A program made the position numbers and the translations under genes. A stretch of DNA of 64,000 nt from positions 100,249-164,248 of the forward strand of contig NZ_JAMTCP010000005.1 in assembly GCF_024171885.1 (NCBI RefSeq), in the 5' to 3' direction. This stretch comes from Streptoalloteichus tenebrarius. Its GTDB lineage: Bacteria > Actinomycetota > Actinomycetes > Mycobacteriales > Pseudonocardiaceae. The notes below the pieces were generated by a model. It ran no database searches and was not told where the DNA came from. It saw nothing but the letters and a program-made list of their open reading frames with translations. Position 1 is the stretch's first letter, and each line of letters begins with the position of its first letter. Positions 7,772-16,346 of this stretch are shown here, in pieces.

Positions 7772-10279
7772 GTGGGACGCGTCGCCGGGACTGTGGGTCG
7801 GGCACTGGCGTTGCTGATGACGACGGTGCTCCCGCTGAGCATGGCGGGATCGCCGGGGGCCGGGGTCTCCACCGCGGCGACGACGCCGACGTCCGTGCTG
7901 TCCGTGCCGCCGGGGCGCGCGCGGGCGCCCGAGGAGGCGATCGTCGACGGCCCCACCCGTTTCATGGTGCTGTCGCCGACCCTGGTGCGGCTGGAGTACG
8001 CGCGGGACGGCCGGTTCGAGGACCGCCCGTCGTTCAACGCCGTCAACCGCGACTTCCCCGGCGCCGCCTTCGACACGTGGGTGGAGGACGGGACCCGGGT
8101 CATCCGCACCGAGCGGCTCACCCTGCGGCACCGACAGGACGGGGAGCCGTTCGGTCCCGACAACCTTTCGGTCGACCTGACGGCCGGCGACCGCGCGGTG
8201 ACCGCGCGCCCGAGCTTCGCCGACGGCACCGGCGCGGGCGCCCCCTCGCCTGGCAACCTCGGCGGCTGGCGGCGCAGCCTCGACCTGGCGTCCGGCCCGG
8301 TGCCGCTGCACGACGGCCTGCTCTCCCGCGAGGGCTGGTACCTGCTCGACGACAGCAGGACGGCGCTGGTGGCCGAGGACGGCTCGCTCGTGCCCCGCGC
8401 GCCCAGGGACCGGCCCTACCAGGACGGCTACTTCTTCGGGTACGGCCACGACTACCGGCAGGGGCTGCGCGACCTGCGCGACCTCACCGGGCCGCCGATG
8501 TTGTTGCCGCGCTGGGCGTTCGGCAACTGGTTCTCCCGCTACCACCCGTACTCGGCGGCGAACTTCCAGCAGGACGTGGTGCCCCGGTTCCGCGCGCGGC
8601 GCGTCCCGTTGGACGTCCTGGTCGTGGACACCGACTACAAGAGCCCCGACCCGTGGAACGGCTGGAACTGGAACCGGAAGCTCTTCCCCGACCCCGCCGG
8701 ATTCCTGACGTGGGCGCGGAAACAGGGGCTGCGGGTCGCGCTGAACATCCACAACAGCATCAGCCCGCGCGACCCGAAGTACGCGCAGGTGCGGGCGATG
8801 CTGGGCAAGGACCTGCCGAAGGGGGACTGCCCGACGGAGTGCCACGTCTTCGACTGGGCCGACGAGCAGCAACTGCGCGCGTACTTCGAACTGCACCGGC
8901 CCTTCGAGGACCAGGGCGTGCGCCTGTGGTGGAACGACTGGTGCTGCGACGGCAGCCGGGCCGACATCGAGGGCGTCACACCGGACACCTGGCTCAACGC
9001 GCAGTACGCCCTCCGCGACGAGAAGCGGGGCTTCCGCGGGTTCACCTACGCGCGCGGCGGCAGCGGGTTCACCGGGTACGGCGAGAGCCAGCAGTACCCG
9101 CAGGGACCCTGGGCCGAACACCGCTACAACATCCACTTCACCGCCGACACCAACTCCTCGTGGGAACTGCTGCCGTTCGCCGCGTTCTACACGGCGGCGC
9201 ACGGCAACACCGGGAACCCCTACGTCACACACGACATCGGGGCGCACAACGCGGAGAAGCTCCCCGACGACCTCTACGCCAGGTGGATCCAGCTCGGCAC
9301 GTTCCAACCGATCCTGCGTCTGCACTCCAACCACGGGCTGCGCCTGCCGTGGGACTACCCCGGCCCCGCGCAGGAGTCGGCCGAGGCCTTCCTGCGGCTG
9401 CGGTCGAGTCTGGTGCCCTACTCGTACTCCCTCGCCCGGCAGGCCCACGACACCGGCCTGCCCATAGTGCGACCGCTCTACCTCAACTATCCCGAGCACG
9501 ACGAGGCGTACTCCCACAAACACGAGTTCCTGTACGGCGACGACGTCCTCGTGGCGCCGGTGACCCGCCCCGGCACGGGCGCCGTGGACACCCCGGTGTG
9601 GTTCCCGCCGGGCACGTGGGTCGACTACTTCACCGGCCGCCGCCACACGGGGCCGGGCACGGCCACGGTCAGCGCCGACCTGTCCCGGATGCCGGTGTTC
9701 CTCCGCGCCGGCGGGGTGCTGCCGACCCGCTCCGACTACGTGGACCACTCCGACCAGCGGCCCATGACGGCGGTGACGCTGGACGTGGCCGCCGGCGGCT
9801 CGGGCTCGTTCGACCTCTACGAGGACGCGGGGGAGGGGCTGGGCTACCGGCACGGCCAGCACGCGACCACGCCGATTCGCTACCACCAGGACAACGGCCG
9901 GCAGACGGGGAACCTGACCATCGGCGCCGCGCAGGGGCACTACCCCGGCCAGGTCGCGAAACGCGCGTGGACGGCGCGGTTCCGGGACGTGGACCCGCCC
10001 ACCGGGGTCTGGGTGAACGGGGCCGGCGTCGGGCAGAGCGCGAGCGGACCCGGCTACTCCTACGACCCGGCGAGCCGGACCCTGACCGTGCGGACCGCCC
10101 CCGTCCCCACCGCGCGGGCCACGACCGTCGGGTTCGCCGTGGGGAAGATCTCGTCGCTGCTGTCCTGCTCCCAGTGCTCGCAGCCGATCACGGTGCCGGT
10201 CGAGCAGGCGCTGCCGGCCCGCGTGGAACGGCTCGACTCCCTGCTCCGGCACCAGGGGCCGACGCGCCGCGCCCACTGA
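7772..10279 (+). CDS. secreted glycoside hydrolase family 31 (alpha-glucosidase/alpha-xylosidase type)
   Basis: About 835 residues. An N-terminal signal peptide (GRVAGTVGRALALLMTTVLPLSMAGSPGAG) is followed by a GH31 N-terminal beta-sandwich, the TIM barrel and C-terminal beta domains. The nucleophile region reads RLWWNDWCCD (W-x-D) and the acid/base region reads THDIGAHN, with the substrate-binding WIQLGTFQPILRLHSNHG after it. The barrel opens with WAFGNWFSRYHPYS, typical of GH31. The GTG start at 7772 is chosen because the signal peptide begins there; GTG at 7739 or an ATG inside the previous gene are alternatives. The C-terminal tail carries a CSQC pair. It probably releases glucose or xylose from alpha-linked oligosaccharides outside the cell. 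Confidence 0.88.
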   Translation: MGRVAGTVGRALALLMTTVLPLSMAGSPGAGVSTAATTPTSVLSVPPGRARAPEEAIVDGPTRFMVLSPTLVRLEYARDGRFEDRPSFNAVNRDFPGAAFDTWVEDGTRVIRTERLTLRHRQDGEPFGPDNLSVDLTAGDRAVTARPSFADGTGAGAPSPGNLGGWRRSLDLASGPVPLHDGLLSREGWYLLDDSRTALVAEDGSLVPRAPRDRPYQDGYFFGYGHDYRQGLRDLRDLTGPPMLLPRWAFGNWFSRYHPYSAANFQQDVVPRFRARRVPLDVLVVDTDYKSPDPWNGWNWNRKLFPDPAGFLTWARKQGLRVALNIHNSISPRDPKYAQVRAMLGKDLPKGDCPTECHVFDWADEQQLRAYFELHRPFEDQGVRLWWNDWCCDGSRADIEGVTPDTWLNAQYALRDEKRGFRGFTYARGGSGFTGYGESQQYPQGPWAEHRYNIHFTADTNSSWELLPFAAFYTAAHGNTGNPYVTHDIGAHNAEKLPDDLYARWIQLGTFQPILRLHSNHGLRLPWDYPGPAQESAEAFLRLRSSLVPYSYSLARQAHDTGLPIVRPLYLNYPEHDEAYSHKHEFLYGDDVLVAPVTRPGTGAVDTPVWFPPGTWVDYFTGRRHTGPGTATVSADLSRMPVFLRAGGVLPTRSDYVDHSDQRPMTAVTLDVAAGGSGSFDLYEDAGEGLGYRHGQHATTPIRYHQDNGRQTGNLTIGAAQGHYPGQVAKRAWTARFRDVDPPTGVWVNGAGVGQSASGPGYSYDPASRTLTVRTAPVPTARATTVGFAVGKISSLLSCSQCSQPITVPVEQALPARVERLDSLLRHQGPTRRAH

Positions 10280-10663
10280 TCGCCGCCGTCCTCGGGGCCA
10301 CGGCGCTCGCCGCGTTCGCGGTGATCGCGGTGATCCGATCCGGGGCGGAACGCGTTGCCCTGATCGACATTCTCGGCGGGGCGCGTCCACTCCCGCGCCG
10401 GACGCCACTCCTGTCCACCATCTGCCGTGACGTATCCAGGCTGGGGAGCGCCCCTCCTCAGGATGACGGGTCGAATGTGGAGGCGGGGCCGACAGAAACC
10501 GGCAAGAGACGACGGGAAATCCAAGCAGCACAAGGGCGACGGGCGTGAATCGCACCAGATGGCGGGTCGACGGGTCCACCCCGCTCTGCCACCGTGGGTG
10601 CCGGCTATGCCGACCACCGCAGCCATATCCGATCCGCATGACATCGGGATCAGGGGGAACGAC
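10280..10663. other. 384-bp gap without a convincing gene
   Basis: No frame here has coding character or a plausible start. The end of the gap carries a purine-rich CAGGGGGAAC that serves as the ribosome binding site of the beta-propeller gene, whose promoter must also lie here. No clear -35/-10 pair or hairpin was seen. Confidence 0.5.
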
Positions 10664-12319
10664 GTGCATGTCATCGGACGAAGGCGTACCCGGCTCCTCG
10701 CCTGTCTCGCCGCCCCGCTGGCGGTGCTCCTGCTCAGCAGTGGCGTGAGCCCGGCGGCCGACCCCACCGACACCGGTCAGGAGGGCGACGCCGCCGCGTC
10801 GCGGGACTGGCCGACCTGGCAGAAGGACCTCTCCGGCTCCCGGTCCAACCGGGCGGAGCGCCGGATCACGCCCGCGAACGTGGGTGATCTCCAGCTCAGG
10901 TGGGCGTTCACCCACCCCAGACCGAACGACCCGAACCTCGCCGGGATGCTCACCGCCAGGAGCCAGCCCGCGATCGTGGGCGGGATCGCCTACTTCGGCA
11001 GCACCGACGGGAAGTTCTACGCCGTGGACGCGAAGACCGGCGCCACGCGGTGGAGCTTCGACCTCGGCACGGTCGACCCGGACACCGGGATCGCCGTCGT
11101 GCGCGACAGCCCGGCCGTCGCCAACGGCAAGATCTTCTTCGGCGACTACCGCGGCTACCTGTACGCGCTGGACCAGAAGACCGGGAAGCTGGCGTGGAAC
11201 GCCCGGATCGACACCCATCCCGCCGCCGTGGTGACCAGCTCGCCGATCGTCTTCGGCGGCCGGGTGTACGTCGGGGTGTCCAGCGGGGACAACGCCGGCG
11301 GCCCCGAGACCGCCTGCTGCACGTTCCGAGGGCACATCGACGCGCTGGACGTCGACACCGGCGCGCTGGTCTGGCGGCACCACACGGTGCCAGAGCCCCA
11401 GCAGGTGGGCACCTGGCCCAGCGGCGCCGCGCGGTTCGAGCCCTCCGGCGGCGGGGTGTGGAGCTCGCCGGTCATCGACCCGGCCACCAGGACGCTCTAC
11501 GTCGGAACCGGCCAGAACTACACCGGCAAGGAAGGCGAGACGGACACCGTCCTCGCGCTGGACGCGACGACCGGAGCCGTGCGCTGGAAGCGGCAGATGA
11601 CCTTCCCCGACGTCTGGCGCACGCTGTGCGCCGACCCGACCCAGCCGCCCGGCTACTGCCCGGGAGCCAGCGAGGGCGCCAACCTCGACTACGACTTCGG
11701 CGCGATGCCCAACCTCTTCACCGCCAACGGGCGCAAGCTCGTCGGCATCGGCCAGAAGAGCGGTGTCTACCACGTCTTCGACGCCCGCACCGGCGAGGTC
11801 GTCTGGCAGCGCCAGCTCGGCAAGGCGTGGCCCAACGGCGGCGTCGGCGGGGTCCAGTGGGGCGCGAGCTACGACGGGCACCGGCTCTACGTCGCCACCT
11901 GGTTCGCTGACCCGGGTTCGCTGTTCGCCCTGGACCCGGCCACCGGGCGCACCCTGTGGGAGACCAAGCACCCCGCCAACGGGTGCAGCACCGGGGGAGC
12001 CGCCGGACACCCCGACGTCTGCGCGCTGGCGAACACCCCGGCCGTGACGACCAGCCCCGGCGTGGTCTACGAGGGCAGCGCCGACGGCAAGATGCGCGCC
12101 TACTCCGCCGAGAACGGCCGGGTCCTGTGGGAGTTCGACACGATCCGGGACTTCCAGGGCGTGAACGGACTGCCCGGCCACGGGCAGGGCATCTCCGGCG
12201 GCGGTGGCGCGGTCGTCGCCGACGGCGTGCTCTACGTCAACTCCGGCTACTTCGGACAGTTCGGCAAGTTCTACCCGACGGACAAGGGATCGGTGCTGTT
12301 GGCGTTCTCCCTGCGCTGA
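10664..12319 (+). CDS. secreted PQQ-type beta-propeller protein (polyvinyl-alcohol dehydrogenase-like)
   Basis: A 551-residue exported protein. A basic signal peptide (RRRTRLLACLAAPLAVLLLSSG) is followed by seven copies of the propeller signature A-x-D-x-x-T-G-x-x-x-W (for example YAVDAKTGATRWSF, YALDQKTGKLAWN, HVFDARTGEVVWQR, FALDPATGRTLWET). This is the fold of quinoprotein dehydrogenases and of BamB-like proteins. Cysteine pairs (ETACCTF, LCADP...GYCPGAS, NGCSTGG...DVCA) would form disulfides outside the cell. The GTG at 10664 is the best start, with GGGGGAA nine bases before it. It ends in a strong hairpin terminator. Whether it binds PQQ or only has the fold cannot be decided by eye. Confidence 0.88.
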   Translation: MHVIGRRRTRLLACLAAPLAVLLLSSGVSPAADPTDTGQEGDAAASRDWPTWQKDLSGSRSNRAERRITPANVGDLQLRWAFTHPRPNDPNLAGMLTARSQPAIVGGIAYFGSTDGKFYAVDAKTGATRWSFDLGTVDPDTGIAVVRDSPAVANGKIFFGDYRGYLYALDQKTGKLAWNARIDTHPAAVVTSSPIVFGGRVYVGVSSGDNAGGPETACCTFRGHIDALDVDTGALVWRHHTVPEPQQVGTWPSGAARFEPSGGGVWSSPVIDPATRTLYVGTGQNYTGKEGETDTVLALDATTGAVRWKRQMTFPDVWRTLCADPTQPPGYCPGASEGANLDYDFGAMPNLFTANGRKLVGIGQKSGVYHVFDARTGEVVWQRQLGKAWPNGGVGGVQWGASYDGHRLYVATWFADPGSLFALDPATGRTLWETKHPANGCSTGGAAGHPDVCALANTPAVTTSPGVVYEGSADGKMRAYSAENGRVLWEFDTIRDFQGVNGLPGHGQGISGGGGAVVADGVLYVNSGYFGQFGKFYPTDKGSVLLAFSLR

Positions 12320-12333
12320 CTCCACTCCCTCTG

Positions 12334-12361
12334 GGGCTCCCCGCCTCCGGGCGGGGAGCCC
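12334..12361 (+). terminator. intrinsic terminator after the beta-propeller gene
   Basis: A perfect 12-bp stem, GGGCTCCCCGCC (12334-12345) paired with 12350-12361, has a 4-base loop and is followed by TTTCT. This is a textbook rho-independent terminator 14 bases after the stop codon. Confidence 0.9.
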
Positions 12362-12987
12362 TTTCTGCGCGTGGACCAGCACAGGCTGTCGCGTTGCTCA
12401 CCGGCCGAGGTGGCCGGTGCTGCTGCGCAGGAGCCAGCGGTGCATGCCTCCGGCCGCCTGCGCGCCGCGACCCTCACCGGCCCTGAGAAGCCAGTGCTGC
12501 CGAGACCAGACCGGCCACCTGGTGCGCGAGGAGCGGCCGCAATCCCCACCAGGCCTGTGGAGCTTGTGCTGAACGAAACGAGGCCCGCCGCATCCGGCCC
12601 GATCTGTTGCGGTTCTCGCCGGCCGAGGGGCCGCTGCTGCGCCAGATCGACAGTCCCCGCCGGCTTCGGGCTCCCAATCGCGTCCCTGACCGGGCCTCAG
12701 ATCCGGTGCTGTCCCGCAATGTCACTCGTTGCTGAACCGCCAGGGTCGCGATCAACACCGGTTCTGAGGGGTGGGCCGCACGGTCACGGCTGCTGTAGTG
12801 GTCCGAGTGCCCGGTTTGCGGTTCTCGCCGGTCGAGGGCACCGGGGCTGCCCGAGGCCGACAGTCCTTGCCGGCCCTGGGCTCCCGGTTGCGATCCTCAC
12901 TGGCCGGGCCGGTCGCCGGTGCTGCGATCGGCGAGCTGCCCGGGTCAGTGCTGGGGTTGCGGTGCTTACCGATGTCGAAGAGCCGGT

Positions 12988-13118
12988 GCTGCACGAGACG
13001 ATGGTCCGCCGCATCGGGGCCGATCTGTTGCGGTTCTCGCTGGCCGAGGGCACCGGGGCTGCCCGAGGCCGACAGTCCCTGCCGGCCCTGGGCTCCCGGT
13101 TGCGATCCTCACTGGCCG
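12988..13118. repeat. internal duplicated block of the array (copy 1)
   Basis: The two-spacer block beginning near CACGAGACGATGGTCCGCCG, passing through a repeat and a second spacer (GGCCGACAGTCCCTGCCGG), recurs with scattered base changes at about 13775-13904. The second half also recurs at 12814-12905, and a more diverged version of the first spacer is at 12572-12605. This shows segmental duplication inside the array before it decayed. Confidence 0.75.
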
Positions 13119-13774
13119 GGCCGCAGCACTCTCGTCGATCCACCCGGAGCTGACGCTGCGATCCTCACCGGCCTGAGGGGTCGATGCTGCTCTTCTGGTT
13201 GGTGCCGTTGGGGAGTGCCTCGATGAGTTGCGATCCTCACCGGCTCTGAGGGGCGGATGTTGCGCGAGGCGATGGCGAGCCGCATCTGGGGGCGATTTTG
13301 CGATCCTTGGCGGTCGAGGAGACCTGCGCGGGGGAACGCCGGGAGATGCGGGTGGCGAGCATCACCGGTTCTGAGGGGCCGTGCTGCATGGTCACGGCTG
13401 CTGTAGCGGCCCGGTCGTCCGGTTTGCGGTTCTCGCCGACGGAGGCGGCCGCTGCTGCGCCAGATCGACAGTCGTCCTCGACGGTGGGGTCGGTGCTGTC
13501 CGGGGTGGCGTCTCGCCGGTGTGCCCACGGCGGTTGCGATCCTCACCGGCCGAGGGGCCGGTGCTGCGGCAGGCGATCAGTGAGGCGGGATGGGGTGGAT
13601 GTTGTGTTCCTCACCGGGCCGGTCGCCGGTGCTGCGATCGGCGAGCTGCCCGGGACGGTGACGGGGTCGCGATGCTCGCCAGACCTGAAGGGCTGGTGGT
13701 GCTCCGGCGCGATGCGCCCGGGGCCGGCCAGGGCGGATTGTTGTCGCGATCCTCACCGGCTCCGCGGGGCTGAT

Positions 13775-13904
13775 GCTGCACGAGACGGTGGTCCGCCGCA
13801 TCGGGGCCAATCTGTTGCGATCCTTGCCGGCCGAGGGCCCCAGGGCTGCCCGACGCCGACAGTCCCTGCCGGCCCTGGGCTCCCGGTTGCGATCCTCACC
13901 GGGC
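13775..13904. repeat. internal duplicated block of the array (copy 2)
   Basis: Second copy of the block described at 12988-13118, with substitutions in both the repeat units and the spacers (for example GAGACGGTGGTCCGCCG and GACGCCGACAGTCCC). Confidence 0.75.
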
Positions 13905-14710
13905 CTGTGGCCGGTGCTACTGGCGAGCGACCCCACCTCGGTGGGACCTGCGGCCGATTGCGGTTCTCCGCTGACACTGATGGGTCCAGTGCTGCCGTCG
14001 CTGGCCGCCTGGCGGTGATCTGCCGTGGCGAGTTGTGTTCCTTACCGGTCCTGACGAGCCGGTGCTGCCGGCCACGGCCGCCGTTGCGACCCGGGTGTCC
14101 GCCGTTGCGGTCTTCTCCCGGCTGAGGGGGTTGGTGCTGCCTGCCGCAGCGGTCGTGCCCGAGATCCCAACGTTGTCGCGATCCTCGCTGCGAGCGAAGG
14201 GCGTGCGGCACCCGGAGATCGGCCGCCTGTTCGTGGTCGTTGCGGTGCTCACCGGACCTGGAGGGCTCGGGGAGCATGGCAGACGCTTGTCCAGCGCCAC
14301 GTCCTCGCTGTTGCGATCCCCGCCGGCCCTGAGGGGCCGGTGCTGGCGCAGACCAACGATGTGCCACCCGGTGTGCTCATGTTGCGATGCTCATGACCTC
14401 AGAGGCCGGTGCTGCACCTTCGCGGCGCTGATGACGCCTTCGAGGGCGACGTCGTGATCGGCACCGGGTCTGTAGGGCCGGCACTGCGGGCGGAGCGGGA
14501 TGGTCAACAGGTCCCGTCAGCGGGTTGCGTTCCTCCCGCTCCTTCCGGGGGCTTGTGGGGCCGGTTCTGCCTGCGTGCCGTGCTTCGGCTGCGGGCTCGC
14601 ACGCCAGCTTGCGATCCTCACCGGCCTCAGAAGCCGGTGCCGCGACCGCCTGACCCGGAGGCGCTGTCCGACGGTTACCGCCCTCACCTGGCCAAACGGG
14701 CCGCTGCTGC

Positions 14711-15070
14711 CCGGTGGGGTTCGGGGAGGTCGCCGTAATTCGGCCGTGAAGGATCAGGCGGTCTCGGCCCTCAACGCCAGGGCACGCCCCCGACAGTTCG
14801 GACCGGCCCGGCGTGTCCGTCAGCACGGGGGAATCCGAAGTGGTCTCGTCGTCGACGCCCGGTCGGTGCCCGTCAGATGGGGGACGGCTCACCGAAACGG
14901 TGTAGCTCGAATTCAGGAGTGCGGTTCTCGGTGTCGTGAGAGCGGTTCACCCCGGGAGTGTGGCGCCGAGTGGGGCGGTGCGAGAACTGGTCTCTGTCGA
15001 GTTCGGGTGTTGTTTTCTCAGCGGCTCGACTGGATCAGGTGTGGTGAGCGTGCTTTTCGTCTGATCATTA
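14711..15070. other. gap between the decayed array and the iron-box region
   Basis: No coding region is visible. If the array was transcribed leftward, its leader would have been here, but no AT-rich leader-like tract stands out. The last recognisable repeat fragment ends near 14710. Confidence 0.4.
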
Positions 15071-15122
15071 GTCCTGAGTGGACTGGCGGAGTCTATTGAG
15101 GACATTTCTGTCTACTGAGGAC
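15071..15122. promoter_or_regulatory. three spaced 13-mer direct repeats
   Basis: GTCCTGAGTGGAC (15071-15083), GTCTATTGAGGAC (15091-15103) and GTCTACTGAGGAC (15110-15122) lie 19-20 bases apart, about two helical turns. All begin with GTC and end with GGAC, so they look like diverged forms of the palindrome GTCCACWGTGGAC found all over this window. They lie upstream of the MbtH promoter region and could be protein-binding sites. Confidence 0.35.
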
Positions 15123-15221
15123 TTGGCGCGTCCGTCGTGGGGCTGGTCCCGGCGGCCACGATCGGGTGGTGTAGGGGAGCGGCCACGCTCACCCGTTCTC
15201 GCACTCCGGTCCCGAACGAAG

Positions 15222-15240
15222 TAAGGGTAGGCTAACTCCG
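15222..15240 (+). promoter_or_regulatory. candidate iron box (IdeR/DmdR site) upstream of mbtH
   Basis: TAAGGGTAGGCTAACTCCG matches 13 of 19 positions of the IdeR/DmdR consensus TTAGGTTAGGCTAACCTAA, with an intact central TAGGCTAAC. It lies about 125 bases before the MbtH start codon. Iron repression of a siderophore accessory gene is the natural reading. Confidence 0.6.
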
Positions 15241-15364
15241 CGCTCCCCGGCCGGTGGCGCCGGCGGTGGACGTGGTCCGTGGTCCACCCGGCCCGGCGCG
15301 GGGTGCGCGGACGGCGGTGGTCGGACCTCCCGGAGCCCGGCCGAGGCGGAGAGGAGCAACAGGC

Positions 15365-15574
15365 GTGACCAACCCCTTCGACAACGAGGACGGGCGGTTC
15401 CTCGTCCTGGTCAACGACGAGGGCCAGCACTCGCTGTGGCCGGCCTTCGTCGAGGTGCCCGCCGGCTGGGCGGTGGTCCACGGCGAGGACAGCCGCCAGG
15501 CCTGTCTCGACTACGTCAACACCCACTGGACCGACATGCGGCCGAAGAGCCTGATCGAGGCCATGGGCGGCTGA
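15365..15574 (+). CDS. mbtH: MbtH-like protein (siderophore type)
   Basis: A 69-residue MbtH protein: [24 protein letters not shown] at the start, [10 protein letters not shown] in the middle and [12 protein letters not shown] at the end, including the conserved tryptophans. MbtH proteins bind and activate the adenylation domains of non-ribosomal peptide synthetases. The GTG start has GGAGAGGAG upstream. An iron box precedes it, so it likely serves a siderophore synthetase, yet no synthetase lies next to it. The nearest NRPS genes (51.6 kb onward) have their own MbtH at 47914. Confidence 0.95.
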   Translation: MTNPFDNEDGRFLVLVNDEGQHSLWPAFVEVPAGWAVVHGEDSRQACLDYVNTHWTDMRPKSLIEAMGG

Positions 15575-15803
15575 GGCGCCCGTCCACGGACGCCATCGGC
15601 CTGAGGCCGCGACGCCGGTCCCGGCGCGGCGAGTCGCGGCTCGTCGCGTCCCGCTCGTCACGCTGCCCGGTGTCCGCCCCTGCGGCCGCCGGGCAGCGGC
15701 GTGGGTGGCGTGGTCGCCGTGCCGGCCGCCCGCCACGCCGCGCGGCTGCCGTCGCGCGGTGTTGGACTGGGTGGGACCGTGACAGGCCAGCCCGGAGGTG
15801 TTC

Positions 15804-16301
15804 ATGGAGCGTTCCGCCATCGGTGACGAGTCGGGGCGGTCGCGGGAGATCGTCGTCGGCGTGGACGGCTCGGACGCGGGACAGCGGGCGCTGCGCTGGG
15901 CCGTCGAGGAGGCGCTGGTCCGTGGCTGCGCGGTCCGCGTGGTCACGGCGTGGGTGCCGGAGCCGCTGACCGAGTTCGCCTTCGCCTCCACCAGGGACGT
16001 GCCCGGCGAGCTTGAGGAGGACCTGCGCCGCGAGGTGGACGAGCTGCTCGCGGAGCTGCCCGAGCCGCCGGTGGTCCGGATCAGCGTCGCGCAGGGGCCG
16101 CCCGCCGCCGTGTTGCTCGACGCCGCGACCGACGCGGACCTGCTCGTCGTGGGCGCGCACCGGGGCGGCCTGCTCCGGGAGATCACTCTGGGCTCGGTGA
16201 GCACGACCTGCGTGCGGCACGCCCGGTGCCCGGTCGTCGTGCTGCCGCCGCCGAGGAGGTCCCGGCAGCACGGCGAGCCCTCCGTCCCGCCCACCGCCTG
16301 A
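15804..16301 (+). CDS. universal stress protein (UspA family)
   Basis: A 165-residue single Usp domain. It begins REIVVGVDGSDAGQRALRWAVEEA and carries the ATP-binding signature G-x2-G-x9-G-S in VGAHRGGLLREITLGSVS, so it belongs to the ATP-binding subclass. The ATG at 15804 has GGAGG five bases upstream. It stands alone between the MbtH gene and a long gap and ends in a stem-loop. Usp proteins accumulate under starvation, hypoxia or other stress. Confidence 0.93.
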   Translation: MERSAIGDESGRSREIVVGVDGSDAGQRALRWAVEEALVRGCAVRVVTAWVPEPLTEFAFASTRDVPGELEEDLRREVDELLAELPEPPVVRISVAQGPPAAVLLDAATDADLLVVGAHRGGLLREITLGSVSTTCVRHARCPVVVLPPPRRSRQHGEPSVPPTA

Positions 16302-16317
16302 TCCGGCGTCCGGCCCC

Positions 16318-16346
16318 GTCCCCGCACCTCCCCGCGGTGCGGGGAC
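16318..16346 (+). terminator. stem-loop terminator after usp
   Basis: The perfect 10-bp stem GTCCCCGCAC (16318-16327) / GTGCGGGGAC (16337-16346) with a 9-base loop lies 16 bases after the usp stop. There is no T tract, as is common in actinomycetes. Confidence 0.65.

Larger units (their letters stand above)
12388..14710 (-). CRISPR. degenerate CRISPR-like array, about 34 repeats, no cas genes
   Basis: By eye I count about 34 diverged copies of a roughly 36-bp repeat. Read on the plus strand it begins GTTGCGATCCTCACC, continues with CCGGCC-TGAGG-GGCCGG and ends TGCTGC. Starts fall at 12388, 12464, 12536, 12606, 12677, 12745, 12815, 12887, 12956, 13027, 13099, 13155, 13227, 13297, 13352, 13422, 13470, 13533, 13601, 13666, 13743, 13814, 13886, 13957, 14032, 14104, 14175, 14239, 14310, 14381, 14451, 14524, 14608 and 14674. 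Spacing is mostly 69-73 bp, leaving about 35-bp spacers that mostly differ. The repeat can fold (CCGGCC/GGCCGG stem). On the minus strand it would end ATCGCAAC, like the 8-nt handle of type I/III repeats, so transcription leftward is assumed. No two repeats are identical, some spacings are shortened by deletions, and there are no cas genes in the window, so it is a relic. Confidence 0.6.

Noticed and set aside
7487..12382. A very long open frame (over 1600 codons) on the minus strand
   Set aside because: It lies antisense to the oxidoreductase, GH31 and beta-propeller genes, which have clear families. It is Arg/Gly/Val-rich with no motifs, the usual shadow of high-GC codon bias.
12371..14125. 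Plus-strand frames over the repeat array giving proteins of up to 275 residues with repeated LRFS/GAARGRQSLPALGS
   Set aside because: The repetition in protein reflects the DNA repeats. Frames change every few units, and codon bias is poor.
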